Of a stretch of 64,000 nucleotides of DNA, positions 23,385 to 34,571 are shown piece by piece. This DNA comes from Basidiobolus meristosporus CBS 931.73. Taxonomy: Eukaryota > Basidiobolomycota > Basidiobolomycetes > Basidiobolales > Basidiobolaceae. Every line of letters starts with the position of its first letter. Position 1 is the first letter of the stretch. Location of the stretch: NCBI GenBank assembly GCA_002104905.1, contig MCFE01000037.1:124001-188000 (forward strand). Direction: 5' to 3'. The notes beneath the pieces were generated by a model. The model was not told the origin of the DNA. It did not search any database and saw nothing but the letters and a program-made list of their open reading frames with translations. The translations under genes and the position numbers were made by a program.

Positions 23385-23904
23385 AATGTTGGATAGAAGA
23401 CTGACAATATTGCTCAACCCCAACTGAGAGAGTGGGGGGATTTATATGAATCGTTCGGTTTCACATCATTCTAGATACTCTCATATCAACATCCATCTCT
23501 ATTTTGGTGAAGATTCATCTTCGGCCAAGTTACACAGGCAGAAGCACGGAGATTGTGGGTACTTTAGATCTGCGCAGTACTGATAATCGATTCAATCTTG
23601 TGTCATTTCCCGCACCATCAATGAGAAATCTGCCTGTGTCCAGATAATCAATTCCATCGACCCTCGTGAACTGGATAATTCTCTTTAGCCGTGGATGCAC
23701 GCAAATCTGGTGACATAACCATGGCTAGGATATCTCCTGCAGTGTGTTGTTCCCATTTCCGAAATCCTTCTTCGAACTCAGTATACTCATTGTGGTGGAT
23801 ATTGATATTGGATGCTGTATGAACATTAATTTATTTGCAACTTAGAGATCACAGTGAATGCATGCTTAATGGTAAGTTAGGGTTGTTCCAAAAACTTGGT
23901 CCGC
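23385..23904 (-). promoter_or_regulatory. A1 promoter region and B1 3' flank
   Basis: On the minus strand a TATAAA lies at 23,446-23,441, about 57 bp before the A1 start codon. A TCGGCC word at 23,521, 137 bp upstream of A1, is the half-site found at a similar distance in A5, A6, A7 and A8. Confidence 0.5.
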
Positions 23905-24795
23905 TTAGAACTTGTTTCCACGACGACCAATGGTGGCAGTAATGTAGCCAGAGAAGTCGGTGACTGGAGAGAAAATGGTCATCTCTTGGCCAGCGTTGGG
24001 AAGGTTGAAGGGGGCAAGGTTGGTGGTGAAGTGATGGCTGTTGGGGAGTGCGTAGTACACATCACGGACTTCTGGGAAACGCTTCAAGATCAGCTCAGCC
24101 ATGCGGTACATGGTGGCCTGGACTGAGGCAGAGTCATCATGGGCGAACACATCAAGGGTGGTCTTACGGACTCCATCGAAGATGCGGTCGAATGGAATGT
24201 TCTCGACTCCAATCGAGGTGTCAATGTTGTAGTGGGCCTTGACGGTAGTGGAGAAGATACGGTCATCAGCATCTTGGAGAGTGGTGTTCTCGCAGAGATG
24301 GAAGTTGGTGAAGGATGAGCCGGTGGTCTTCAAGACGAGAAGGCCTTCCAAGCCAGACTTGATGCTGACATCGTTGGCGCTGACAGTGACCCAGGTCTCT
24401 CTGGTCTCGCTGCCGTCACGGTAGAAGGAGTGAGGGTGGGGCTCGCCGTTGACATTGATTCTGGTCCAGCGGAGTTGAACAATGTGGACGTGGGCGTGGG
24501 TGACATGAGGGTACTTGTCAACGAAGTGCTTGCCGAGTTCGTAACCGTAACGCTCGATGGTCTGAACGTGGTTGGACTTCTTGGCAATGATGTAGCAGGT
24601 GTTCTTGACAGTGTCGGTGGGGACGACCTTGCTGTTGTCAGCCTCGGTGTAAGCCTCTTCGAAGTCACCCTCGAGGAGCACTTGGACAGTGAGCTCGACA
24701 ATGTCGTTCCACTGGGGAGTGTGGCGGATAGCCTTGGTGACTCTGACCTTAGCCTTACCGTAGGCTTGGCGTTTTAACTCAACTGCAGAAGACAT
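23905..24795 (-). CDS. UOX: Urate oxidase, type B, copy B1
   Basis: This intronless gene of 296 aa starts MSSAVELKRQAYGK. Type B differs from type A throughout but keeps the catalytic set: Lys14 in AYGK, Thr60-Asp61 in VPTDTVKNT, Phe162 in TGSSF, Arg179 in DDRIF, Gln226 in SVQATMY, and Asn252/His254 in LPNSHHF. The A-type Lys between Asn and His is Ser here. It has B-specific blocks KAHYNIDTSIGVENIPFDR and PEVRDVYYAL. It ends RRGNKF, not a canonical peroxisomal tripeptide. It lies head to tail upstream of A1, about 520 bp away. It has FHLCEN where sisters have FHRCEN or FHHCEN. Confidence 0.96.
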   Translation of the reverse strand: MSSAVELKRQAYGKAKVRVTKAIRHTPQWNDIVELTVQVLLEGDFEEAYTEADNSKVVPTDTVKNTCYIIAKKSNHVQTIERYGYELGKHFVDKYPHVTHAHVHIVQLRWTRINVNGEPHPHSFYRDGSETRETWVTVSANDVSIKSGLEGLLVLKTTGSSFTNFHLCENTTLQDADDRIFSTTVKAHYNIDTSIGVENIPFDRIFDGVRKTTLDVFAHDDSASVQATMYRMAELILKRFPEVRDVYYALPNSHHFTTNLAPFNLPNAGQEMTIFSPVTDFSGYITATIGRRGNKF

Positions 24796-25360
24796 TGTTG
24801 TATACGATTGGAACTAGGAACACTAATTATGGTGGAGTTCGTATGAAGCAATTTATACAACTCACCGAGATGAAGCGTACCACTGTTCGAGCCAATCATG
24901 GTGATTGGCGGCATAATGAATCCCACTAGATAATAACGGTGTTTGGCTCTATCAGTAGCTGCTAGATCAGATTCGAGTGTTCATCTAATCTTTCTGTGAG
25001 TAATTACCATCTTGAGCAATAGCCTAGAAAACATTACACATGTTTCAGATTGTGATTAATCTGATGATGAAATCTGGGAGATTTGATTGGAATTGCTGGC
25101 CGCGTGATCCACTGAATATGGATTCCACGAGCAGAGGTAGAGTTGGTGTGGAGCGAGTGCTAATGGCAAGCATGAATCGAGGCAATATCAATTCACAATG
25201 ATAATCAAAAGTAGCCCATAGTCAAGACCACGTGGTGTGCTATCAACGCGTTTTACAATGGCAACCTTTCATCACTTTTTAGTCGGTTTTATTACGGATT
25301 GACCAGGTCAATCAATGTTAATGGATGGTAATGAAAATGATCGTGAATACATTTACACGG
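24796..25360 (-). promoter_or_regulatory. B1 promoter region and A2 3' flank
   Basis: On the minus strand a TATAAA at 24,857-24,852 lies about 57 bp before the B1 start. No full TCGG-N6-CCGA site was found. Nothing else recognised. Confidence 0.45.
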
Positions 25361-26251
25361 TTAACGACGGGCAATAGTGGCAGTGATATAGCCAGATGGG
25401 TCACTGACAGGTTGGAAGATATCCATATCCTTGCCCTCGTTAGGAAGGTTGAAAGGCTTCAGGTTGACACTGAAGTAGTGCTTGTTGGGAAGAGCATAGC
25501 TGATCTCACTGACATCCTCAAAGCTGGCAAGAACCTTTTCGCCCATCTTGTACATGGTGGCTTGAACAGAGGCAGAGTTGTCAGTGGCGAAGGTGCTAAG
25601 TGTGATCTCACGAACACCCTCGGCAATTTCATCGAATGGAATCTCCTCAATCTTGGATTTATCAAGGTTGTACGTCCACTTGGCATCGACGCTGGTGGAG
25701 AAAATACGGTCGGTGGCATCTTGGAGAGTGGTGTACTCGCAACGGTGGAAGTTGGTGAATGAAGACCCAGTGGACTTCAACACAAGAAGGTCCTTGAGGC
25801 GGGACTCAATGGATACCTTACCGTTACGGGAGACAGTCAACTCCACACGTCTGGTCTCATCACCATCACGAAGGAAGGAGTGGGGGTGGAGTTGACCGTC
25901 GATCTCAACACGGGTCCAGCGGTGTTGGATAAGCTTGATGTAGACATCATCAACATGAGAGTATCTGTTGATGAAGTGTTGACCAATCTCGTAACCGAAA
26001 CGCTCGATGGTTTGAACTTGGTTGGACTTCTTGGCAAGGACATAGATGGTGTTCTTGACAGTGTCAGTGGGGACGACAACTGAGTTGTCAGCCTCGGTGT
26101 AGGAGGTCTCGAACTTGCCATCGAGGAGGACTTGAGCGGTGAGCTCAATAACATCATGCCAGTTCTTGGTGTGACGGATGACCTTTGTGAGGCGCACCTT
26201 GGTCTTACCGTAGGCTTGTTTCTTCAAGTAGGCACCAGATTTAGTAGACAT
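25361..26251 (-). CDS. UOX: Urate oxidase, type A, copy A2
   Basis: Intact, intronless, 296 aa, starting MSTKSGAYLKKQ and ending ATIARR. All type A catalytic positions are present. It is almost identical to A3, and the two share LASFEDVSEISYALPNKHYF and IFQPVSDPSGY, which separate them from A1 and from A4-A8. A2 and A3 also read FHRCEY where A1 and the distal copies read FHRCEN. Confidence 0.96.
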   Translation of the reverse strand: MSTKSGAYLKKQAYGKTKVRLTKVIRHTKNWHDVIELTAQVLLDGKFETSYTEADNSVVVPTDTVKNTIYVLAKKSNQVQTIERFGYEIGQHFINRYSHVDDVYIKLIQHRWTRVEIDGQLHPHSFLRDGDETRRVELTVSRNGKVSIESRLKDLLVLKSTGSSFTNFHRCEYTTLQDATDRIFSTSVDAKWTYNLDKSKIEEIPFDEIAEGVREITLSTFATDNSASVQATMYKMGEKVLASFEDVSEISYALPNKHYFSVNLKPFNLPNEGKDMDIFQPVSDPSGYITATIARR

Positions 26252-26771
26252 GATAGAGGAATGAGTAGAGAGAACCAGAACAGTAAATCTCAGTATCAGA
26301 TCCCGCGGCCTTTATATATATCCCATTGGTGGTCGAACGTTTTGCCTCCATTGATTTATCTATCTAGATGAAAAGGAAAGTTCCCATGGTTTGGTTAAAT
26401 CAGATCAGATCACTCTGCGTAGTCTGTTCTTCTCTAGGTGTGGTGGTGATTCTAGCCATGATTTTGGTGAGAACATCACCTACGGTCTAGACTATACAAA
26501 TCCAGACTGGAATAACACTCTGTCTTCAGTGTACCTCTTAATCAGCTTAACCAAAACAGCGGTAGAGTGATCCTCATGTACCAATGCTATGGAACTGCGC
26601 GAAGAACCGGCTTACGTTATACAAAATGGATTGATCATATGTTTCTTGTTTTGATATAAGCATTGTTAGGTTTAAAGTATTTATTTACGCTGTTAAGGTT
26701 GGTCGGCTCTGACAATGGAGATTAGGATGCATGCGAAAAATCATGAGTGAATTCATTAATAATGTTTTCGT
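26252..26771 (-). promoter_or_regulatory. A2 promoter region and B2 3' flank
   Basis: A strong TATATATAAA is read on the minus strand at 26,320-26,311, about 60 bp before the A2 start. No TCGGCC half-site is seen near the position used in A1 and A5-A8. Confidence 0.45.
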
Positions 26772-27662
26772 TTAGAATTTGTTTCCACGACGACCAATGG
26801 TGGCAGTGATGTAGCCAGAGAAGTCGGTGACTGGAGAGAAAATGGTCATCTCTTGGCCAGCGTTGGGAAGGTTGAAGGGGGCAAGGTTGGTGGTGAAGTG
26901 ATGGCTGTTGGGGAGTGCGTAGTACACATCACGGACTTCTGGGAAACGCTTCAAGATCAGCTCAGCCATGCGGTACATGGTGGCCTGGACTGAGGCGGAG
27001 TCATCGTGAGCGAACACATCAAGGGTGGTCTTGCGGACTCCTTCAAAGATGCGGTCGAATGGAATGTTCTCGACTCCAATCGAGGTGTCAATGTTGTAGT
27101 GGGCCTTGACAGTGGTGGAGAAGATACGGTCATCAGCATCTTGGAGAGTGGTGTTCTCGCAGTGATGGAAGTTGGTGAAGGATGAGCCGGTGGTCTTCAA
27201 GACGAGAAGGCCTTCCAAGCCAGACTTGATGCTGACATCGTTGGCGCTGACAGTGACCCAGGTCTCTCTGGTCTCGCTGCCGTCACGGTAGAAGGAGTGA
27301 GGGTGAGGCTCGCCGTTGACATTGATTCTGGTCCAGCGGAGTTGAACAATGTGGACGTTAGCGTGGGTGACATGAGGGTACTTGTCAACGAAGTGCTTGC
27401 CGAGTTCGTAACCGTAACGCTCGATGGTCTGAACGTGGTTGGACTTCTTGGCAATGATGTAGCAGGTGTTCTTGACAGTGTCGGTGGGGACGACCTTGCT
27501 GTTGTCAGCCTCGGTGTAAGCCTCTTCGAAGTCACCCTCGAGGAGCACTTGGACAGTGAGCTCGACAATGTCGTTCCACTGGGGAGTGTGGCGGATAGCC
27601 TTGGTGACTCTGACCTTAGCCTTACCGTAGGCTTGGCGTTTTAACTCAACTGCAGAAGACAT
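26772..27662 (-). CDS. UOX: Urate oxidase, type B, copy B2
   Basis: Intact, intronless, 296 aa, starting MSSAVELKRQ. The frame stays open 78 bp upstream to another ATG at 27,740, but the TATA-like run at 27,721-27,715 lies inside that extension, so 27,662 is chosen. Catalytic residues are as in B1. It differs from B1 by only a few residues (HANVHIV, FHHCEN, FEGVR) and its 3' end is nearly identical. Confidence 0.95.
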   Translation of the reverse strand: MSSAVELKRQAYGKAKVRVTKAIRHTPQWNDIVELTVQVLLEGDFEEAYTEADNSKVVPTDTVKNTCYIIAKKSNHVQTIERYGYELGKHFVDKYPHVTHANVHIVQLRWTRINVNGEPHPHSFYRDGSETRETWVTVSANDVSIKSGLEGLLVLKTTGSSFTNFHHCENTTLQDADDRIFSTTVKAHYNIDTSIGVENIPFDRIFEGVRKTTLDVFAHDDSASVQATMYRMAELILKRFPEVRDVYYALPNSHHFTTNLAPFNLPNAGQEMTIFSPVTDFSGYITATIGRRGNKF

Positions 27663-28146
27663 TGTCGTATAAGATTTGGATGATACTGATGTACGAGACT
27701 GACCGAGGAATTCCTTATATACGGAACTAGACTTCACCACTAGGGAGCAATATAATCAATATCTCCATGATCAATTGATAATCAGGGAGCATCAACTGGC
27801 TAGGCACATAAGTCTCATTCTTGTTCATCACTTTCATCAATTATGTTGCTTTACCGGTTTTTGTGGGAACGATCTATATTGGCAATCAAGATCGATGTGA
27901 GAGGATTTTCGTTCCCTCCGTTTCACTTTGTTCATTAATGCCACTCTTGGTGACATGGCGGAGACCCAAATTCCTTTATCTCTCTCTTGCAACTCGGAAA
28001 TATATAGGAATTTGCGTTCCATCTGGTTAGAGATAGTTTAAAAATGCAAGTATTTATTAGATTTTACGATTCAGGACTTTACACTACTCCGTTGTTATGG
28101 TGATGTTGGATGAAATGAATGATGTGAACAATTGTTGGTGAACAAT
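27663..28146 (-). promoter_or_regulatory. B2 promoter region and A3 3' flank
   Basis: A TATATAA is read on the minus strand at 27,721-27,715, about 55 bp before the B2 start. A CCGA word at 27,701 is a lone half-site. Nothing else recognised. Confidence 0.4.
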
Positions 28147-29037
28147 CTAACGACGGGCGATAGTGGCAGTGATATAGCCAGATGGGTCACTGACAGGTTG
28201 GAAGATATCCATATCCTTGCCCTCGTTAGGAAGGTTGAAAGGCTTCAGGTTGACACTGAAGTAGTGCTTGTTGGGAAGAGCATAGCTGATCTCACTGACA
28301 TCCTCAAAGCTGGCAAGAACCTTTTCGCCCATCTTGTACATGGTGGCTTGAACAGAGGCAGAGTTGTCAGTGGCGAAGGTGCTAAGTGTGATCTCACGAA
28401 CACCCTCGGCAATTTCATCGAATGGAATCTCCTCAATCTTGGATTTATCAAGGTTGTACGTCCACTTGGCATCGACACTGGTGGAGAAAATACGGTCGGT
28501 GGCATCTTGGAGAGTGGTGTACTCGCAACGGTGGAAGTTGGTGAATGAAGACCCAGTAGACTTCAACACAAGAAGGTCCTTGAGGCGAGACTCGATGGAT
28601 ACCTTACCGTTACGGGAGACAGTCAACTCAACACGTCTGGTCTCATCACCATCACGAAGGAAGGAGTGGGGGTGGAGTTGACCGTCGATCTCAACACGGG
28701 TCCAGCGGTGTTGGATAAGCTTGATGTAGACATCATCAACATGAGAGTATCTGTTGATGAAGTGTTGACCAATCTCGTAACCGAAACGCTCGATGGTTTG
28801 AACTTGGTTGGACTTCTTGGCAAGGACATAGATGGTGTTCTTGACAGTGTCAGTGGGGACGACAACTGAGTTGTCAGCCTCGGTGTAGGAGGTCTCGAAC
28901 TTGCCATCGAGGAGGACTTGAGCGGTGAGCTCAATAACATCATGCCAGTTCTTGGTGTGACGGATGACCTTTGTGAGGCGAACCTTGGTCTTACCGTAGG
29001 CTTGTTTCTTTAAGTAGGCACCAGAGTTAGCAGACAT
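28147..29037 (-). CDS. UOX: Urate oxidase, type A, copy A3
   Basis: Intact, intronless, 296 aa, starting MSANSGAYLKK and ending ATIARR. It is nearly identical to A2 in protein and DNA outside the first codons (SANS as in A1 versus STKS in A2), which suggests a recent duplication of an A-B unit or conversion between copies. Catalytic residues are all present. Confidence 0.96.
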   Translation of the reverse strand: MSANSGAYLKKQAYGKTKVRLTKVIRHTKNWHDVIELTAQVLLDGKFETSYTEADNSVVVPTDTVKNTIYVLAKKSNQVQTIERFGYEIGQHFINRYSHVDDVYIKLIQHRWTRVEIDGQLHPHSFLRDGDETRRVELTVSRNGKVSIESRLKDLLVLKSTGSSFTNFHRCEYTTLQDATDRIFSTSVDAKWTYNLDKSKIEEIPFDEIAEGVREITLSTFATDNSASVQATMYKMGEKVLASFEDVSEISYALPNKHYFSVNLKPFNLPNEGKDMDIFQPVSDPSGYITATIARR

Positions 29038-29578
29038 TTTGTGTATTATGTAATTCGGGGAAGCAACCCTCTTGTATTTATAGACCTAGCTCTCCCCTGA
29101 TCATGCTGCCATTTTAACTCCCCCTCACCCGCACGCAGGTTTGGAGCAATCCTATTAGTCAGGAAAGGAAGTCAGTACTTGAATTCAAGGAATCCTATTC
29201 GATGGTTAGATAAGAAATCATTCATTTATTACTATCCTTATTCGATTTGGTCACACTTTTCCGATTATCTTAATAGATTTAATCTCAACCCCCCTCACCT
29301 CCAGTTTCCTGATTTATCGTCTCTTCACGATCTAAACGCTGGGCTACTTATGAATATAGTCGAATACCATTCATGTGCATTTTTGGACATGGGTGTTAAA
29401 TCATACACGTCACGACCACTTGTGGCTAATTTGATGTTTGCTCCTGTTACTTTTTGCGTGGTTTTTTTCTTTTCTTTGTCTGTTCCTTTCTAAAACACAA
29501 TCCATTTAATTTGCGTCGAAATTTATTATGTATATAATGGTGTAGAGTTACAGATGCGAATGTAAATTGAATGATGAT
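29038..29578 (-). promoter_or_regulatory. A3 promoter region and B3 3' flank
   Basis: A TATAAA is read on the minus strand at 29,082-29,077, about 40 bp before the A3 start. A 104-codon open stretch on the plus strand (29,179-29,493) shows no domain and is not called. Confidence 0.4.
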
Positions 29579-30469
29579 TTAGAACTTGTTTCCACGACGG
29601 CCAATGGTGGCAGTGATGTAGCCAGAGAAGTCGGTGACTGGAGAGAAAATGGTCATCTCTTGGCCAGCGTTAGGGAGGCTGAAGGGGGCAAGGTTGGTGG
29701 TGAAGTGATGGCTGTTGGGGAGTGCGTAGTACACATCACGGACTTCTGGGAAGCGCTTCAAGATCAGCTCAGCCATGCGGTACATGGTGGCCTGGACTGA
29801 GGCAGAGTCATCGTGAGCGAACACATCAAGGGTGGTCTTGCGGACTCCTTCAAAGATGCGGTCGAATGGAATGTTCTCGACTCCAATCGAGGTGTCAATG
29901 TTGTAGTGGGCCTTGACGGTAGTGGAGAAGATACGGTCATCAGCATCCTGCAGGGTGGTGTTCTCGCAGCGATGGAAGTTGGTGAAGGACGAGCCGGTGG
30001 TCTTCAAGACGAGAAGGCCTTCCAAGCCAGACTTGATGCTGACATCGTTGGCGCTGACAGTGACCCAGGTCTCTCTGGTCTCGCTGCCGTCACGGTAGAA
30101 GGAGTGAGGATGAGGTTGACCATTAACATTAATTCTAGTCCAGCGGAGTTGAACGATGTGAACGTGGGCGTGGGTGACATGAGGGTACTTGTCAACGAAG
30201 TGCTTGCCGAGTTCGTAACCGTAACGCTCGATGGTCTGAACGTGGTTGGACTTCTTGGCAATGATGTAGCAGGTGTTCTTGACAGTGTCGGTGGGGACGA
30301 CCTTGCTGTTGTCAGCCTCGGTGTAAGCCTCTTCGAAGTCACCCTCAAGGAGCACTTGGCAGGTGAGCTCGACAATGTCGTTCCACTGAGGAGTGTGGCG
30401 GATAGCCTTGGTGACTCTGACCTTAGCCTTACCGTAGGCTTGGCGTTTTAACTCAACAGAGGTAGACAT
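29579..30469 (-). CDS. UOX: Urate oxidase, type B, copy B3
   Basis: Intact, intronless, 296 aa, starting MSTSVELKRQAYGK; an in-frame ATG 48 bp upstream is less likely because it lies between the TATA run and the conserved start. Catalytic residues are as in B1. It has ELTCQVLLEG like the distal B copies but retains HTPQWND and YIIAKKSNHV of the proximal B group, and it has NGQPHPHSF and LAPFSLPNAG. It is therefore slightly intermediate. It is the outermost gene of the proximal, all-minus half of the array. Confidence 0.96.
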   Translation of the reverse strand: MSTSVELKRQAYGKAKVRVTKAIRHTPQWNDIVELTCQVLLEGDFEEAYTEADNSKVVPTDTVKNTCYIIAKKSNHVQTIERYGYELGKHFVDKYPHVTHAHVHIVQLRWTRINVNGQPHPHSFYRDGSETRETWVTVSANDVSIKSGLEGLLVLKTTGSSFTNFHRCENTTLQDADDRIFSTTVKAHYNIDTSIGVENIPFDRIFEGVRKTTLDVFAHDDSASVQATMYRMAELILKRFPEVRDVYYALPNSHHFTTNLAPFSLPNAGQEMTIFSPVTDFSGYITATIGRRGNKF

Positions 30470-31656
30470 GGCTGGAAGATAGAATTTGGGATCTGCGTGT
30501 GCGAACCCTATTCCCAACCTGGTGATTTATATAATCGGGTGACAAAAATTTTCCCACCTCACACGGGATTGATGATTCGGATGATTCGGATGATTCAGAT
30601 AATCTTCGAAGATAATCAGTATGATGGGAACACTCTTCGGTGTGCACAGCAATCTAGGCTTCGTACATGATGCACTGAAATATATTCACGAGATTAACCG
30701 TTGACTATATCAACCTGTATAGCGATTTATATTCTCAGTTAGAATCATGCGTTACTGATGAACAATGCCACCATATATAGTAATACCCTGGAGGATATTC
30801 TCGGATTTCCTGCAAACACCTTCCTTAATTACCCATAATGATGCAGGAAGCAGTCACAGATTCCGATGATAGTTTCAGATAATCTTTCAATTTCGGCGTA
30901 TTTGTTGTAAAGGGTATTACGAAGCGGATAATGGTGTATCAAACAACTCGAGGCCTAATCCCATTGCCATATAACTTATGTAAATCATTGACAGAGGAAG
31001 TGGGGGCCTTCTCTATTTTAAGTAATCTGCTTGAAGGTTTGGTGGTTTCTTGGGAGGCATCTCACCCCCATCTCTTCGTTGGGATATTTGATGTACAGCC
31101 TAAATATTGAAGTACGGTTGTATGGTGCATCCACACCTCTTTGGCAACGCTTTGGAACCAATTTGATATGTTTAACATATGGGGAATTAAGATATTTTGT
31201 TTTAGGCAATTGTTTGAAGCATTGCAATATTATTTATATGTTGGTATCTTTCGGTGAATTGGAGAGCCCACAGTCATCCAAGTCTAAAGCACTAATATTT
31301 CTGATAGAGTATTTATAATTTCTGGGAAACTTCATAATACCAAAGATGAGGATGCTATATGAAAGACCCCAGGAAGCTGTTTGTAAAGTTTGAGAGCTTT
31401 TGGTCGAGTTTGAAAATATTGATAACTTCCTAATTCAAAGAATCAGCTAATATCTTACAAACCAAATCTCAAGCAAATAATTCATAACTTAGCGATAGGC
31501 CAAATAGATTTTTAAGGTATATGAATGGCTTAGGTGTAAACGGAATACTTACAACAGATACTCCAGGACCTGTAAGTACTTGCAACCAAATTGACTTCGA
31601 GCACCAATACCAAGACCATGTTTAAGTAAATATGGCAGCATTTGTCTCCAACAAAA
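30470..31656. other. Intergenic with B3 promoter; otherwise nothing recognised
   Basis: A TATAAA is read on the minus strand at 30,532-30,527, about 58 bp before the B3 start. Just upstream, 30,570-30,602 holds a short tandem of gattcggat units followed by agataatct. No gene or repeat is recognised in the rest. Confidence 0.45.
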
Positions 31657-31993
31657 TGTTGTAATAGTGTATTGACACCTAAATGTTCCATCAGCTTTGT
31701 CATTTAGATCATAGTTTACTATTTCCTGTCCAAATTTACTTTCAGCATGTACTTGGAATATCTTCACCAATATGTCAAGTGACCATACATGAAAATTGGC
31801 CAAGTATCCCAAAAGCCCCTAGACTTTGCACACATGCCATTAGGATCTTTCTAGACATATTTGATGCGTTTCTTTTGCCAAGACTTAGTAAAAGTATAAG
31901 CCTCATTTTTTCATTTAATAGGCCCTGAAGTAGAGACCATACAATCTTCTTGCTCTCCCAATCACTTCTGATATTGACAAGACCCTCACAGCA
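31657..31993 (+). repeat. Degenerate solo Copia LTR
   Basis: About 337 bp match the Copia LTR by eye, from tgttgtaat through cttggaatatcttcaccaa, actttgcacacat and gtaaaagtataa to an eroded end (tcacagca for ttacaaca). No internal Copia sequence adjoins it and no target duplication was found. It probably arose by LTR-LTR recombination long ago. Confidence 0.7.
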
Positions 31994-33011
31994 TGATATG
32001 CAAGATTTATTTGGAAGAGATTCAGTAGCATTTGGCATTCAGTAGGTTGGAAGAGTTTTATTGAGAAATGATTACAGTAAAATCTAAAGGCTACATATGT
32101 CAGAATTTTCGAAAATGGATTTTGCTTGGATCTGGTAGCTAGGCCTCATACTTTGCCTGGGATTAGTATGCATCATGGTCAGTATTTTGCGCGCAGCATC
32201 ATGCTCACATATGGACCTGATCCTCATTTTTGAGATGCTGTGAGCTTAATCCAAGTTGGGTTTCTGCCGATTGTCACATGTTATTCTTATGGCAACCATC
32301 CAAAATTTCTGATAGGATAATCATCACCACCAACATCCAGCATATGATTCACTTGCCTTATCAATGAACTCCAAGCGTATGTTCGGAGATAGAAAAGTTG
32401 AAGCCCTTGCCGATTCAAATATCACCCAACAGATCCACGGGCCCTTTGTTGTTCGAGAACGTAGTGTACCATAGTGGTTTGCCAGAGAGTGATAAGGTTG
32501 GGTAAGGCGGATTATGGAATCATCGACCCGGGTATGGATTAAGTGATTACAATCAGCACCAAAGCCAATTGATTTCAAAACAATAGATTTCCCTCCAGTA
32601 TATTTCAGTGATTCCCAGTCCACCCAAATCTGATAAGTTATCAAAACAGATCTTTCTAGATCAGAGCGTGATTTTTGCTGGGAATTCGAAGGGTTCCAAA
32701 ATTACCTAATCACTACCGCAATTGGGGAGCGTATTTTACGTCGGTTACAGAATCCTCCACTCAAATCAAGTTCCTCTAAGTAGTGAGATCGAGTTTAAAC
32801 CGTTTTCATTTTCCCGATTATTAATCAGAGGCTGAAAAAAGCCTGGATTATATAGTAGAGCGGGTGGGGTTTATTTGCGGAAATAAAAATCCCACCTTCC
32901 TTTACCTTCCTCTCATACTCTCTTCTCTAGATATATAGCCATATATATCCCTTCGGTGCCAACCCAGTTTCCAACCACACCCAGGATATTTTTGTAAACC
33001 AAACAGCCACC
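31994..33011. other. Intergenic with DRE2 promoter
   Basis: No ORF with a recognisable product. A ttatatag at 32,847-32,854 lies about 160 bp before the DRE2 ATG and may be its TATA element; the immediate leader holds tatatagccatatatat. Confidence 0.4.
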
Positions 33012-34028
33012 ATGTTCGAAATAAACGCGGGCGATAGAGTTCTCTTGGTCGGGAACCCCCAGGTGAAAATGGAAGCCCTGGTGCAATGTCGTAGCGAGCT
33101 TGACCAGAAAGTCTCCCCTAACGGAAAGGTGGATTTCGAGCAATTCGACCGCATTCCTATTCGTAAGTGCTGTTGCTACGGATCTTTCAAATGATTCGGC
33201 GTTCTGACCTGTGTTGTTCTTTTAGTTTATCTTTCACCCATCTACAACGCCATCTTGACCGGTGTCCTCCAGCCTTCAGGAACAGCCCATAACGCAGTTG
33301 TTCTTAGAAAGCTTCTAGGCGCTCTGTTGCCGGGAGGTCGGATTATCCTTCACGAGCCTGCCTTGGTTGAGGGAGAGCAGAATACTGCCGCCCCCGTCAA
33401 CCGCACAGCCAAAGATATCGTTTCGGAACTCAAGATCAGCGGCTTCATCGACATCTCGGTGAACAGCAGGATTCTCACTGAAGAGGAGCTGAACGACTAC
33501 ATCCAAAACACCTGGAGTCTCCAGGATAGAGACAATGCTCACCAAAGCCTCCAAGGGAAACTGGAGATGGTGCAAATCGTTGCCAAGAAGCCTGCTTACG
33601 AAGTAGGCGCCTCGGCCGCTCTTCCTTTCGCGCGCAAAAAGGCAGCCACTCAAGCCACCAAAAGAGCGGCAGTCTGGAAGATCAGCGCCAATGACGAAGA
33701 CGAGGAGCTGGAAGACGAAGACGACCTTTTGGATGAAGAGGATCTGGCCAAGCCTGACCCCAGCTCTTTGACCAAACCTGACGATTGCAGCAGCAAGAAG
33801 AAGGCCTGTAAGAACTGCTCCTGTGGCCTCTCGGAGGAGTTGGAGGAAAAGAAAAGGGTGGTGCCTAAGCCCACTCCAGCCCCCGCCCCCGTATCATCCT
33901 GTGGTAGCTGCTACTTGGGAGATGCTTTCCGTTGTGGTAGCTGTCCGTATTTAGGGATGCCGGCTTTCAAGCCTGGCGAGAAGGTCCAACTGGGCGGCAA
34001 CATGATGGCAGATGACATCGACCTCTAA
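33012..34028 (+). CDS. DRE2: Anamorsin/Dre2, cytosolic Fe-S cluster assembly protein
   Basis: Exons are 33,012-33,162 and 33,226-34,028, with a 63-bp intron (gtaagt...ttttag), giving 317 aa. The N-terminal half is the methyltransferase-like domain of the family ([39 protein letters not shown]). An acidic linker ([18 protein letters not shown]) follows. The C-terminus carries both cluster-binding motifs: C-X6-C-X2-C-X-C (in [16 protein letters not shown]) and C-X2-C-X7-C-X2-C ([15 protein letters not shown]), then KPGEKVQL. Dre2 with Tah18 passes electrons at an early step of cytosolic iron-sulphur protein assembly. It is convergent with CRM1. Confidence 0.96.
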
Positions 34029-34571
34029 GCGCATGCATACCCACACACGAACCCTCTAACTCTATCTAAATTCCCTTCACAATACACAGGCAGACGTTTC
34101 TCGACCTTGCATCCAAAAAATTCCTAGCGAGTTTATTACCTTGGCTACTGCTACATTTATCACCCTAGAATCTGCTCTTGCAACATGGATTTCGTTTGTA
34201 TTATTATTCCGATGTTTAGAATCATTAAAGGTCAAGAACGATCGATTTGTTTGTAGTGGTTGGTTGGTTGGTGGCCAGCGTTGGGTTGGGTATTGGATAG
34301 CTCTTTACTGACAAGAATCATCAACGATCTGCTTCGTCGCGAACAAAACAATCATGTATATATGTATATTTCAACTTGATTTGGTCTTGCTCGGTAACAT
34401 GAATGAAAAACCAAGTGGGTTGGGTTGGGGTTTGGCTTGAAAAAGAAGTATCTAGATTCATTTTGGCAGTACATACAAGGGTTGTCATTAAGATACGCAA
34501 TATCCGAGAACAAGGGAGATGGATTAAAGAAAATGCGCGCTTGTGTAAAAAGTCTTCGGAGGGGGTTGGAA
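34029..34571. other. Convergent 3' flanks of DRE2 and CRM1
   Basis: No ORF of note. The region contains gttggttggttggtgg and gtatatatgtatattt runs typical of untranslated sequence. It is expected to hold both polyadenylation sites. Confidence 0.45.

Noticed and set aside
29179-29493. 104-codon open stretch between uricases A3 and B3
   Set aside because: It lies in a promoter region, is absent from equivalent intergenic regions, and has no recognisable content.
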